NCBI RefSeq assembly: GCF_018780385.1
Contig: NZ_JADMJO010000003.1
Coordinates: forward strand, 725,566-789,565
Direction: 5' to 3'
Source: Hydrogenophaga sp.
GTDB taxonomy: Bacteria > Pseudomonadota > Gammaproteobacteria > Burkholderiales > Burkholderiaceae_C
Length of the DNA: 64,000 nucleotides
Below the pieces are notes generated by a model that saw only the letters and a program-made list of their open reading frames with translations, did not search any database and was not told where the DNA came from. Position numbers and translations under genes: made by a program. Of this stretch, positions 17,458-24,565 are shown one piece after another; the stretch's first letter is position 1, and every line of letters starts with the position of its first letter.

Positions 17458-18696
17458 ATGCGCCGCATGCCTGTATTTGAAATTGCTGTGTGGTCGGCCA
17501 TGCTGGGAGGCTTGTTGACGTTGTCGGCCGTGGCGCTGGGCGACGCGGTGTCCAACCGCTCCACGGGATCGGTGCGCAACCTGCTCTTTGTGCTGGTCAC
17601 CGGTGCCAGTTGTGTCGTCATGACCGGCTTGCCCGAGATCTTTTTTCCGGAGCTTCCCGAGCGCTTGATGATGATGCTCAAGGCGAGCCTGGGGCCGCTG
17701 GCGGGCGCCATGTCGCTGTACTTTCTGGGCAACTGGCTGGGTGGTGTGCGCGAAGACGCGCTGGTGCACAACCTCACCGCGCTGGGCGGCACGGCCGTCC
17801 TTCTGGTGGCACTGGCCCTGGCTGCGGTGTCCTCGCAGGTGGACCCGATGGATTTCCCCCCGCTGCTCATGCTGACGGCCACCGTCAACCTGGTGCCGGT
17901 GCTGCTGGGGCTGCTGGCGGTCATCCGCGCGGCCAAGCTGGGCGACCCGCTGGCGCGCTGGATGGGCGTGGGCATGGTGTGCCTGGCGGCCGCCACGGCG
18001 GGGCTCTATGCGCGGGGCCTGAATGTGCCGGGGCTGGGTCTGGGCACCTGGCTGGTCACCGCGGTGTTCACCCTGGCCTATTTCCTGATTGCTTCAGCCC
18101 TGGGTCTGGTGCGCAACCGGTACAACCGCGAACTGGCACGCCTCTCGCGCCTCGACCATCGCGCCGAGCCCGCCACGGGCCTGCCCACCGGCGCCGCCCT
18201 GCTGGCCGAGGTCGAACACGTCTTCTGGCGCACGGCGCGGCGCGGTGGCGTCTGCACCGTGGTGTGCCTGCATGTGAGCAACCTCTACGAACTGACCGAC
18301 GCTCCCGGACAAGGCACGGAGCACCAGATCCTCACCACGCTGGCGGCCCGGGTGCGCCGAGCGGCGGGTTTTCGGTGCGTGGTGGGTCTCTACCACCCGC
18401 GCTGCTTCGTGGTGGTGCTTGCCAACGACAAGCTCAACAAGGCGGCCTTCGAGGCGCTGACCCGCCTTCGCTCCACCGTGGCGCTGCCCCTGTCCGTGAT
18501 GGACGCGAAGCACACTTACCAGCCCTTCACGCCCCAGCTGGGCATGGGCGTGATCACACTCGAACCCGACGGCTCCTCGCCCATGGAGGTGATCAACCAG
18601 GCTGAACGCCGGGCGCTGGCCGAAGTGGGCGAAGCGCGCGATTCACGCCCGATTTCGCAGCACGAGATCGACACCGCGCCGGGGGAGTTGATGTGA
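17458..18696 (+). CDS. membrane protein with a degenerate GGDEF-like domain
   Basis: The product is 412 residues from ATG 17458 (alternatives at 17425 and 17467). Six or so hydrophobic segments cover residues 1-215. The rest folds like a diguanylate cyclase: RLDHRAEPATGLPTGAALLAE resembles the DxLTGLxNR start, and HPRCFVVVL sits where GGDEF should be. The signature Gly-Gly-Asp/Glu-Glu-Phe is lost, so it should not make cyclic di-GMP. It may be a receptor or a diverged regulator. It is alone on its strand. Confidence 0.8.
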   Translation: MRRMPVFEIAVWSAMLGGLLTLSAVALGDAVSNRSTGSVRNLLFVLVTGASCVVMTGLPEIFFPELPERLMMMLKASLGPLAGAMSLYFLGNWLGGVREDALVHNLTALGGTAVLLVALALAAVSSQVDPMDFPPLLMLTATVNLVPVLLGLLAVIRAAKLGDPLARWMGVGMVCLAAATAGLYARGLNVPGLGLGTWLVTAVFTLAYFLIASALGLVRNRYNRELARLSRLDHRAEPATGLPTGAALLAEVEHVFWRTARRGGVCTVVCLHVSNLYELTDAPGQGTEHQILTTLAARVRRAAGFRCVVGLYHPRCFVVVLANDKLNKAAFEALTRLRSTVALPLSVMDAKHTYQPFTPQLGMGVITLEPDGSSPMEVINQAERRALAEVGEARDSRPISQHEIDTAPGELM

Positions 18697-18855
18697 CGGC
18701 CACAATGCGCCATCACCCGTAAGTCCTCAGTGCCGTGGGTGGCTTAAGTCAAAGCGTTTCCTTGTGACCGGCGGGCCGCACGGTCAGCCGGTGACAGGCC
18801 TGCTTCGTCGGGCGGTGGCGCCGCTCATCTCTGCTCCAAGGCACCATGTATTGGC

Positions 18856-19248
18856 ATGTCAAAAGAACAAGATCTCTCGCTCAGGACGCCAGCCTCGCCG
18901 CGCAAACCCGCCCGGCGCAAGCACGACCCGCTGCTGGTCAACGGGGTGAGCTCCCTGGTGGCGGGCTGTGGCCTGTGGATGCTGTCGCTGGCGATGGGCG
19001 ACCAGGCCAGATTCGAACTTGCGTCGAGAGCCCTGCTGGCGCCGGCCTGGATGGCGTTGGCGGTGGGCGTGGCGCTCTTGTTGCTCCACGTGGTGATCAA
19101 GCGGCGCACCCGCTTTGAAGCCGCGATGCTGCTGCGCCAGCATTCGCGGTTTCTCGAGCCCATGCCACCGGTGCTCAACCTGCCCAAAACCGATGCCAAG
19201 CGGCCTGCCGCGCGCAGGAAACGTCCGCGCGCCGTGAGCGCCGAATGA
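18856..19248 (+). CDS. small membrane protein, function unknown
   Basis: The 130-residue protein has a basic N-terminus (RKPARRKHDP) and two hydrophobic segments, VNGVSSLVAGCGLWMLSLAM and PAWMALAVGVALLLLHVVI. The cytoplasmic tail ends in a strongly basic region (KRPAARRKRPR). Both ends are predicted to be inside. I do not recognise the family. About 160 bp separate it from the upstream gene, where I see no clear regulatory element. It is convergent with the SRAP gene. Confidence 0.65.
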   Translation: MSKEQDLSLRTPASPRKPARRKHDPLLVNGVSSLVAGCGLWMLSLAMGDQARFELASRALLAPAWMALAVGVALLLLHVVIKRRTRFEAAMLLRQHSRFLEPMPPVLNLPKTDAKRPAARRKRPRAVSAE

Positions 19249-19263
19249 GCGCTCGCCGCCGCT

Positions 19264-19941
19264 TTACTTCTGCACCGGGTTCGCCGTGAGCAAAGCGGCC
19301 GAGTAGGCCCGCATGAACTCGCGCGCCTTCTCCGGGTGGGGCGCGGTCAGCCAGGCGCTGTAGGCGCCCTCGTTCAAGATGGCCGGCATGCGCTTTTCGC
19401 TGCCGGGTTGGCCATAGCGGTGCATCAGCGCGTGGCTGTTGGCGTTCACCGTGAGCAGGCAGAAGCTCACGATGACTTCATCTCCAGCTCCCTTCCAGCT
19501 TTCCCACAAACCCGCCACCCCCATGGGCTTGCCGTCCACCCGGGTGATGCGCGTGGGCACGGGCTTGCCGCTGCGCAAGTCGTCTTCCTGAAACGACATC
19601 ATGGGCACGATGCAGCGCCGCGCGCCCAGCCAGGCGTCGCGAAAGTTGTTGGAGGTGGTCACGATCTCGCAGCGCGCATTGACCAGCTTGGTCGAGCGCA
19701 GCTTGGCGTCTGAGGCCGACTTGACCCAGGTGGGCACCAGTCCGAACTGGCCCGTGGCGAGCTCCAAGGTGGGTTTTTCGGGCTCAGCGCCCTCGGCCAC
19801 CGGCTCGGTGGCCACCAGCCGGACGAACACGCCCGGCTTGCGCGGCCACACATCGCGCCCGGCAGGCGTGTCGGGGGCCGGCACATTGAAGGCGTCGGGG
19901 TACAGGCTGGCCAGCTGAAGGCTTTCGAATTGGGTGCTCAT
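19264..19941 (-). CDS. SRAP (SOS response-associated peptidase, YedK/HMCES-like) protein lacking Cys2
   Basis: The 225-residue protein has most SRAP landmarks: FGLVPTWVKS, KLVNARCEIVTTS (N88/R90/E92), CIVPMMSFQED, GVAGLWESWK and ALMHRYGQPGSEKRMPAIL with the late His/Arg. Family members normally begin Met-Cys-Gly-Arg, and Cys2 forms a thiazolidine crosslink with abasic sites in DNA. Here the protein starts MSTQFESLQL. A TAG lies four codons upstream in frame, so no alternative start can restore the Cys. It may have lost crosslinking or use another residue. It is divergent from the trypsin-like gene at 20053. Confidence 0.85.
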   Translation of the reverse strand: MSTQFESLQLASLYPDAFNVPAPDTPAGRDVWPRKPGVFVRLVATEPVAEGAEPEKPTLELATGQFGLVPTWVKSASDAKLRSTKLVNARCEIVTTSNNFRDAWLGARRCIVPMMSFQEDDLRSGKPVPTRITRVDGKPMGVAGLWESWKGAGDEVIVSFCLLTVNANSHALMHRYGQPGSEKRMPAILNEGAYSAWLTAPHPEKAREFMRAYSAALLTANPVQK

Positions 19942-20052
19942 CGGGCCATGCTAGCTGATGAGAGCAGCGCAGCCGGCCCGCAGGGCGGCCACTTGCCAAG
20001 GGGTCATTTTTCGCGCACGCTCCTCCACCTTGGTGAAAACAGGAGGTGCTGC

Positions 20053-21027
20053 ATGAACTACTCGGACGGCTACCTGCGCGAAGCCCTGCCGTTCTACAGC
20101 CCACCCGCTTCGCTGGTGCCACCCGAGGTCGAGCGGGCCATCGCCCAAGAAAATGAATCGTCCGGGCTGGACGATGAAGACCTCCTTCACCGCTCCCGAC
20201 GCTGGACCTACGCCCTGTTCAGCGAGATGCGTCTGGGCCAGTGGGTGTTCCGCCCGCGCACCAACGGGGCCGTTTCGTGGGGTCTGACCACCGCGTTCAA
20301 CAACCCTTTCGAGCGCTGTGCCATCGGCCTCATGGACCCCGAACACGAAGCGCCGGGTTTTGGTCTGGTGCTGACGTCGCAGGTCCCGATGGAGCGGCCA
20401 TTCGAACTGGTGGGTGACGCTTTTTTCCCCCGGCTTGAACAGACATTCCCCGTGGGCCTGGGCTCGGCCCGCATCGAACTGCATGCGCTTGCGCACCCGG
20501 CGGGCGCAACCTCGGCCTGTTGGGCCCGCAGCCGGAAGACCGCGCTCTGGGGCGTGCTCACCGCGGGCCACGCGGTGCGGCATGTGACGCGTGGGGGGCC
20601 GGTGGCGATGTCGCTGGGGCCACAAGGCCAGCTGGGGCGCGCCCGTTACCCACCGATCGATGCCGCCTTTGTGCTGACCACTCCGCCCAGCGGGCCGGTC
20701 AGCCCCCTGCCGGTGGCGCCTTTGCCCTGCCCGGCTGCGGGTTTTCGGGTGTGGGTGGACAGCCAGAAGGTTCCTCTACAGCGCCGCGTGATCCGCACCC
20801 TGGACACCCTGGGCGTGGTGCGCACCGGCGCGTTCCCCGTGTTGTCGTTTCTGGACCTGCCCTGCGTGCCCGGCGATTCGGGCGCACTGGTGAGTGACGT
20901 GAACCGGCAGGCCCTGGGTCTGTACCTGGGCAGCATGAACACCACCCAGGTGTCTGGTGGTGTGGTCGGGCTGGTGCAGAACCTGGAACAGGTGATGCAC
21001 GTGCTCAAGGTCGATCCCTTCATCTAA
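20053..21027 (+). CDS. cytoplasmic trypsin-fold serine protease of a predicted two-gene conflict system
   Basis: ATG 20053 follows a perfect AGGAGGT. The 324-residue protein has no signal peptide. Residues 1-150 are of unknown fold. The C-terminal half carries a chymotrypsin-type triad: H173 in WGVLTAGHAVRHV, D203 in YPPIDAAFVL and S276 in CVPGDSGALV. A downstream GLYLGSMNTTQVSGGVVGLVQNL matches the last strands of the fold. The next gene, 14 bp away, encodes a small protein like the domains named for co-occurring with such proteases. In published comparative work these pairs are predicted parts of NTPase-dependent biological conflict systems. Activity and target are unknown. Confidence 0.8.
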   Translation: MNYSDGYLREALPFYSPPASLVPPEVERAIAQENESSGLDDEDLLHRSRRWTYALFSEMRLGQWVFRPRTNGAVSWGLTTAFNNPFERCAIGLMDPEHEAPGFGLVLTSQVPMERPFELVGDAFFPRLEQTFPVGLGSARIELHALAHPAGATSACWARSRKTALWGVLTAGHAVRHVTRGGPVAMSLGPQGQLGRARYPPIDAAFVLTTPPSGPVSPLPVAPLPCPAAGFRVWVDSQKVPLQRRVIRTLDTLGVVRTGAFPVLSFLDLPCVPGDSGALVSDVNRQALGLYLGSMNTTQVSGGVVGLVQNLEQVMHVLKVDPFI

Positions 21028-21041
21028 ACAGGAGAGTGCAC

Positions 21042-21395
21042 ATGGCCAGCAAGAAATCGTCCCCTTGGGAAGTTCAGTTGTTCGTGCCGAACGAATTCGA
21101 TCCGGGGGAGGACATCGATGCCGATGACATGGTGGAGACCCACTCGCTGAAAGGATTTTTCAGCGGTGGCGCCGTCAAGGTGGTGGACGGCGAAGCCATG
21201 AAGAAGCAGTGGAAGAAAACCATCGACGACATGCTGGCGCTGACCTCGTCCATGACCGGCGCTCAGAGCGAATGGTCACTGGACGGTATCGAAATCGGGC
21301 TCACTCTCAGCGCGAAGGGCGAGTTGCTGTTCATTGCCGAGGCCGGCGCCGAAGCCAGCGTGAAACTCACCCTCAAGCGCAAGCCCCCGGTCTGA
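21042..21395 (+). CDS. small partner protein resembling trypsin/peptidase-co-occurring (Trypco1/Pepco-like) domains
   Basis: The 117-residue protein starts at ATG 21042 with GGAG upstream; a GTG two codons earlier is less likely. A helix with WKKTIDDMLALTSSM is followed by SLDGIEIGLTLSAKGELLFI and AEAGAEASVKLTLKRK. This Gly/Ala-rich beta-hairpin pattern is that of Trypco1 or Pepco domains, as far as I remember it. Those domains are thought to be adaptors that present or restrain the protease. It forms an operon with the protease gene (14-bp gap). The assignment is from pattern memory, not a search. Confidence 0.65.
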   Translation: MASKKSSPWEVQLFVPNEFDPGEDIDADDMVETHSLKGFFSGGAVKVVDGEAMKKQWKKTIDDMLALTSSMTGAQSEWSLDGIEIGLTLSAKGELLFIAEAGAEASVKLTLKRKPPV

Positions 21396-21431
21396 GGCAG
21401 GCAGGCGCCGGCACTGTCCCACAATGCACCC

Positions 21432-22076
21432 ATGACCACCCTGCCCGCCAGCCCCGCAGCCGACCGCAACAAGCAGCCCATCCTGGAAACCCTGCAGCGG
21501 GTGCTGCCGGAACGCGGGGTGGCGCTGGAGATCGCGTCGGGCACCGGCCAGCACGCCACCTGGTTCGCCGCCGGTTTGCCAGGATGGCAATGGCAGCCCA
21601 CCGACCTGCAACCCAGCGCGATGGTCACCATCGCCGCCTGGACCGACCAATCGGGCGCACGCAATGTGCTGCCACCGATGCGGCTGGACGTGATGTCCGA
21701 ACAATGGCCCCACGAGGGCGATCTGTTCGGGGAGGCCTTTGGCGAAACCTTTGACGCCGTCTACTGCGCCAACATGCTGCACATCGCCCCCTGGGCCGCG
21801 TGTGCCGGGCTCATGCGGGGCGCAGCGCGTGTGCTGGCACCTGGCGGTGTGCTGATCACCTACGGCCCCTACATCGAAGACGGCGTGACCACCTCACCGG
21901 GCAACGTGGCGTTTGACGAGAGCCTGCGCAACACACACCCGGAGTGGGGTATCCGCCACCTCACCCAGGTGGAACAGCAAGCGCGGGAGGTCGGTCTGCA
22001 CCTGCGCGAACGCCACGCCATGCCGGCCAACAACCTGTTGCTGGTGTGGGGCCGGGAACCAACAGCCCCGACCTGA
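21432..22076 (+). CDS. DUF938 SAM-dependent methyltransferase-like protein
   Basis: The 214-residue protein begins with the DUF938 pattern: ADRNKQPILETLQRVLPERG, then the SAM-binding VALEIASGTGQHATWFA (motif I), WQPTDLQP, DAVYCANMLHIAPWAAC and ARVLAPGGVLITYGPYIEDG. A C-terminal RNTHPEWGIRHLTQVEQQAREVGL closes the domain. It is cytoplasmic and the substrate is unknown. A TerB-like gene follows 38 bp after it on the same strand. Confidence 0.9.
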   Translation: MTTLPASPAADRNKQPILETLQRVLPERGVALEIASGTGQHATWFAAGLPGWQWQPTDLQPSAMVTIAAWTDQSGARNVLPPMRLDVMSEQWPHEGDLFGEAFGETFDAVYCANMLHIAPWAACAGLMRGAARVLAPGGVLITYGPYIEDGVTTSPGNVAFDESLRNTHPEWGIRHLTQVEQQAREVGLHLRERHAMPANNLLLVWGREPTAPT

Positions 22077-22114
22077 GCTCCATCCCGCTCCTCACGCACT
22101 CCGACCACCCGCCC

Positions 22115-22591
22115 ATGCTTCGAAACCTCAAAGACCTGTTCGACAACCTCGCGGCCAGCCTCACCGAGCCGGCCGGCGCCCAACTGCCTGCCGAGCAGGA
22201 ACACACGCTGCAACTGTCCACCGCCGTGCTGCTGGTGGAGGTGATGCGCGCCGAGCCCGACTTGAAGGCCACCGAGCGCGATGCGGTCATCGCCGCGCTG
22301 CGGCGCAAGTTCGCGCTGACCGACGACGAGCTCGAACGCCTGATGGAGCTGGCCCACGAGACGGCACGCACCGCCTACGACTACCAGCGCTTCACCGGCA
22401 TGATGAACGAGCGCTTCACCCAGGAGCAGAAGATCAGCGTGGTCGAAGCCATGTGGGAAGTCGCGTTTGCCGACAACCACCTGGACGCCAACGAGCACCA
22501 CGTGATCAGCAAGGTGGCGGGCCTGCTGCATGTGACACACGGCGAGTACATCGCCGCCAAACTGCACGCGCAGGCCGCTGCCCAGGGCTGA
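22115..22591 (+). CDS. TerB-like (tellurite resistance TerB family) protein
   Basis: The 158-residue all-helical protein matches COG4103-type TerB proteins: LQLSTAVLLVEVMRAEPDLKA, the acidic helix ALTDDELERLMELAHE, then RFTQEQKISVVEAMWEVAFADNHLDANEHHVISKVAGLLHV. The conserved Asp/Glu residues (AEPDLKATE, ADNHLDANEHH) are those that bind metal in TerB relatives. No other ter genes are near, so a tellurite role is not implied. It starts at ATG 22115. Confidence 0.87.
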   Translation: MLRNLKDLFDNLAASLTEPAGAQLPAEQEHTLQLSTAVLLVEVMRAEPDLKATERDAVIAALRRKFALTDDELERLMELAHETARTAYDYQRFTGMMNERFTQEQKISVVEAMWEVAFADNHLDANEHHVISKVAGLLHVTHGEYIAAKLHAQAAAQG

Positions 22592-22709
22592 TGCCCGCGC
22601 GGGCCGCACAACCGGCTACGCATCTTTGCCTGCGCGGCGGCGCGCCTTCACCGAGCAGATACATGGGGGGCACAACATGAAGACTCACCAACCCCCAGGA
22701 GTCAACTCC

Positions 22710-23189
22710 ATGAAACCCCGAAATCTTGTTGTGTACGCCATCGCTGCCGCCACGTTGAGCGTCAGCTCCCTGTCCTTCGCACAGGGCTATGGCCAGGGCG
22801 AGCGCTATGACGCACCCAGGATGCACCGAGTGGATGACCGTCGCGACGACCGCCGTGACGATCGCCGCGATTTCCGCGAAGACCGCCGGGATGATCGACG
22901 CGACTTCCGGCAGGAGCGCCGCGAGGACCGCCGTGATTTCCGCGCCGACCGCCGAGACTACCGCCATGGTGCGCATCCCCGCTACTACTACCAGGCCCGT
23001 GGCCCGGAGTTCCAGCGCGGTCGCTACATCCCCCACGAATACCGCAGCCGTCAGTACGTGGTGGTGAACCACCATCAACATCGACTGTCCGCACCGCCGC
23101 GCGGCCACCAGTGGGTGCAGGTGGGCAGTGACTACGTGCTGATCGCCATCGCCACCGGCCTGATCGCCAACCTGATCCTGAGCAACTGA
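22710..23189 (+). CDS. RcnB-like periplasmic protein with an Arg/Asp repeat tract
   Basis: I choose ATG 22710 because AGGAG lies 8 bp upstream and a clean signal peptide follows (MKPRNLVVYAIAAATLSVSS, cut after FAQG); ATG 22677 is an alternative. The 159-residue product has a tract of DDRRDDRRDFRED-type repeats (about residues 40-85) and a C-terminal RcnB-like section (PPRGHQWVQVGSDYVLIAIATGLI). RcnB helps nickel/cobalt homeostasis in E. coli; here the metal is unknown. A strong terminator follows. Confidence 0.83.
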   Translation: MKPRNLVVYAIAAATLSVSSLSFAQGYGQGERYDAPRMHRVDDRRDDRRDDRRDFREDRRDDRRDFRQERREDRRDFRADRRDYRHGAHPRYYYQARGPEFQRGRYIPHEYRSRQYVVVNHHQHRLSAPPRGHQWVQVGSDYVLIAIATGLIANLILSN

Positions 23190-23213
23190 CCTCCTTCGGT
23201 CCACTCGCCCACC

Positions 23214-23254
23214 GGCGCTGTGCACCCCTTCATCCGGGGAGCGCAGCGCCTTTT
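23214..23254 (+). terminator. rho-independent terminator after the RcnB-like gene
   Basis: GGCGCTGTGCACCCC (23214-23228) pairs with GGGGAGCGCAGCGCC (23236-23250) across a 7-nt loop, with two mismatches, and TTTT follows. It lies 25 bp past the stop. This is the clearest intrinsic terminator in the window. Confidence 0.8.
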
Positions 23255-23310
23255 CCTTGAGGCCTTCGGTCTGCGATGATCCGGATTCGGCCCACTTCGC
23301 ACCGCCCACC

Positions 23311-23916
23311 ATGAAACTCCGACACGCCGCCCTGCCCTTGCTCGCTTCGCTGGCCCTGCTGTCAGCCTGCTCGAAAGAAGACGCCAGTGCACCAGCAGCC
23401 AGCGCATCCCCTGCCAGCGCCACCACCCCGATCGCAGCCTCACAAGCCCTGGACGTGCTCGCAGCGCAAGGCAAAGGTTTTGCGGCCGGCAAGATCCTCA
23501 GCGCGAACGCCGTGTATGTCTTGTTCGACCCGCAGTGTCCCCATTGCGCACGCTTGTGGGAGGCCTCGATGCCACTGCACGGCAGCGTGAAGTTCGTCTG
23601 GCTCCCGGTGGCCATCATGAACGCGAAGAGCGCACCGCAAGGCGCAGCCATCATGACCTCCACGAATCCCGTGCAGGCGATGGCCGCGCACGAAACATCG
23701 CTGCTGGCCGGCAATGGTGGCACCGCGGCCTCGGCCGACATCGCACCCGACGTCCTTGCTGCGATCAAGACCAACACAGACCTGCTTGAACGACTGGGAG
23801 CCACCTCGGTGCCCTACATCGTGGCGCGGCACCAGCGCAGCAACGAGGTGGTGATGCAGGCCGGCGCCAATGACACCCAGGCCCTGGCGAATTTCCTTGG
23901 CCTCGGACAGCCTTGA
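23311..23916 (+). CDS. DsbG/DsbC-like thioredoxin-fold lipoprotein
   Basis: The 201-residue protein begins MKLRHAALPLLASLALLSAC, a lipoprotein signal with lipobox LSAC. An Ala/Ser/Pro-rich linker follows, then a thioredoxin fold with CPHC (VLFDPQCPHCARLWEAS) and a cis-Pro segment LGATSVPYIVARH. The helical insert between these resembles DsbG/DsbC. It lacks the DsbC dimerisation domain. It probably acts as a thiol oxidoreductase anchored on the periplasmic side; partner unknown. A small hairpin (AGCCGC/GCGGCT, 23950-23965) follows the stop. Confidence 0.85.
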   Translation: MKLRHAALPLLASLALLSACSKEDASAPAASASPASATTPIAASQALDVLAAQGKGFAAGKILSANAVYVLFDPQCPHCARLWEASMPLHGSVKFVWLPVAIMNAKSAPQGAAIMTSTNPVQAMAAHETSLLAGNGGTAASADIAPDVLAAIKTNTDLLERLGATSVPYIVARHQRSNEVVMQAGANDTQALANFLGLGQP

Positions 23917-23982
23917 AGCGCGGTTTTCTGCCTTACCATCGCGCAGTCAAGCCGCCTTCGCGGCTGTTTAACGGAGGCCCCC

Positions 23983-24123
23983 ATGGGCAAAGAGCAGCGC
24001 AACGAAAAACTGGCCAAGAAACCCAAGAAGGACACCTCGGCGCCCAAGGGCCCGGCCACGTCCGACCGGCCCATGCCACCGGTGACGGCGGTGGTGCCGC
24101 GCGGCAAGGAAAAGAACAAGTGA
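23983..24123 (+). CDS. small basic protein (46 residues)
   Basis: ATG 23983 has GGAGG 6 bp upstream. The product is Lys/Pro-rich (GKEQRNEKLAKKPKKDTSAP at the start, VVPRGKEKNK at the end), with no hydrophobic segment. Short Lys-rich proteins of this kind are annotated across Burkholderiales without function. The stop is 7 bp before the GTG of the DUF427 gene, so the two are likely one transcript. Confidence rests on the ribosome-binding site and position, since length alone proves little. Confidence 0.65.
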   Translation: MGKEQRNEKLAKKPKKDTSAPKGPATSDRPMPPVTAVVPRGKEKNK

Positions 24124-24130
24124 GCCTGGC

Positions 24131-24412
24131 GTGAAGGCCACCTGGAACGGCGCAGTGATCGCCGAGAGCGACGACACAGTGGTGCTGGAAGGCAACCACT
24201 ACTTTCCTGAAAGCTCGCTCAACCGCGACCACGTGACCTTCAGCAACCACCGCACCAGCTGCCCCTGGAAGGGCCAGGCGAGTTACTACTCGCTGCTGGT
24301 CAACGGCGAACTCAACAGCGACGCGGCCTGGTACTACCCGGACCCCAAGCCCGAAGCCGACGAAATCCGCGGGCGTGTCGCCTTCTGGAAAGGCGTGAAG
24401 GTCGCGCCCTGA
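24131..24412 (+). CDS. DUF427 domain protein
   Basis: The 93-residue protein starts at GTG 24131. It has the whole DUF427 domain: ATWNGAVIAESDDTVVLEGN, HYFPESSL, the conserved STCPWKG-like TSCPWKGQASYYSLLVNG and YYPDPKPEADEIRGRVAFWKGVKV. The family is small and single-domain; its role is not established. It is followed by a GC-rich hairpin at 24424. Confidence 0.92.
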   Translation: MKATWNGAVIAESDDTVVLEGNHYFPESSLNRDHVTFSNHRTSCPWKGQASYYSLLVNGELNSDAAWYYPDPKPEADEIRGRVAFWKGVKVAP

Positions 24413-24423
24413 ACCACCGGCGC

Positions 24424-24446
24424 GCCGGGGTCGCAATGACCCCGGC
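24424..24446. terminator. GC-rich hairpin after the DUF427 gene
   Basis: GCCGGGGTC (24424-24432) and GACCCCGGC (24438-24446) are perfect complements around GCAAT, 11 bp after the stop. No T tract follows, so it may be a transcript-end stem or part of a bidirectional terminator. Confidence 0.5.
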
Positions 24447-24523
24447 CAGCACTGGGCGACTGCCTTGCTCGCCCACCCCGCGGCGTATCCGAGCGGCACA
24501 ACAAGCCCTCCAGGAGACACGCC

Positions 24524-24565
24524 ATGACCCCCTCACTGCGCACCGCGCTACTCGGCCTGATGTGA
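24524..24565 (+). pseudogene. 13-codon ORF with a good ribosome-binding site, possible truncated gene
   Basis: AGGAG at 24512-24516 precedes ATG 24524. The frame reads MTPSLRTALLGLM and stops at TGA 24563-24565, one base before the stop codon of the convergent ylqF gene. The short stretch looks like the beginning of an exported protein's signal peptide. It could be the stump of a gene cut by a deletion, or chance. Confidence 0.35.

Noticed and set aside
22820..22970. Short periodic DNA units resembling a CRISPR array
   Set aside because: They are in-frame codons for Arg/Asp repeats inside the RcnB-like gene, with no constant repeat and unique spacers.
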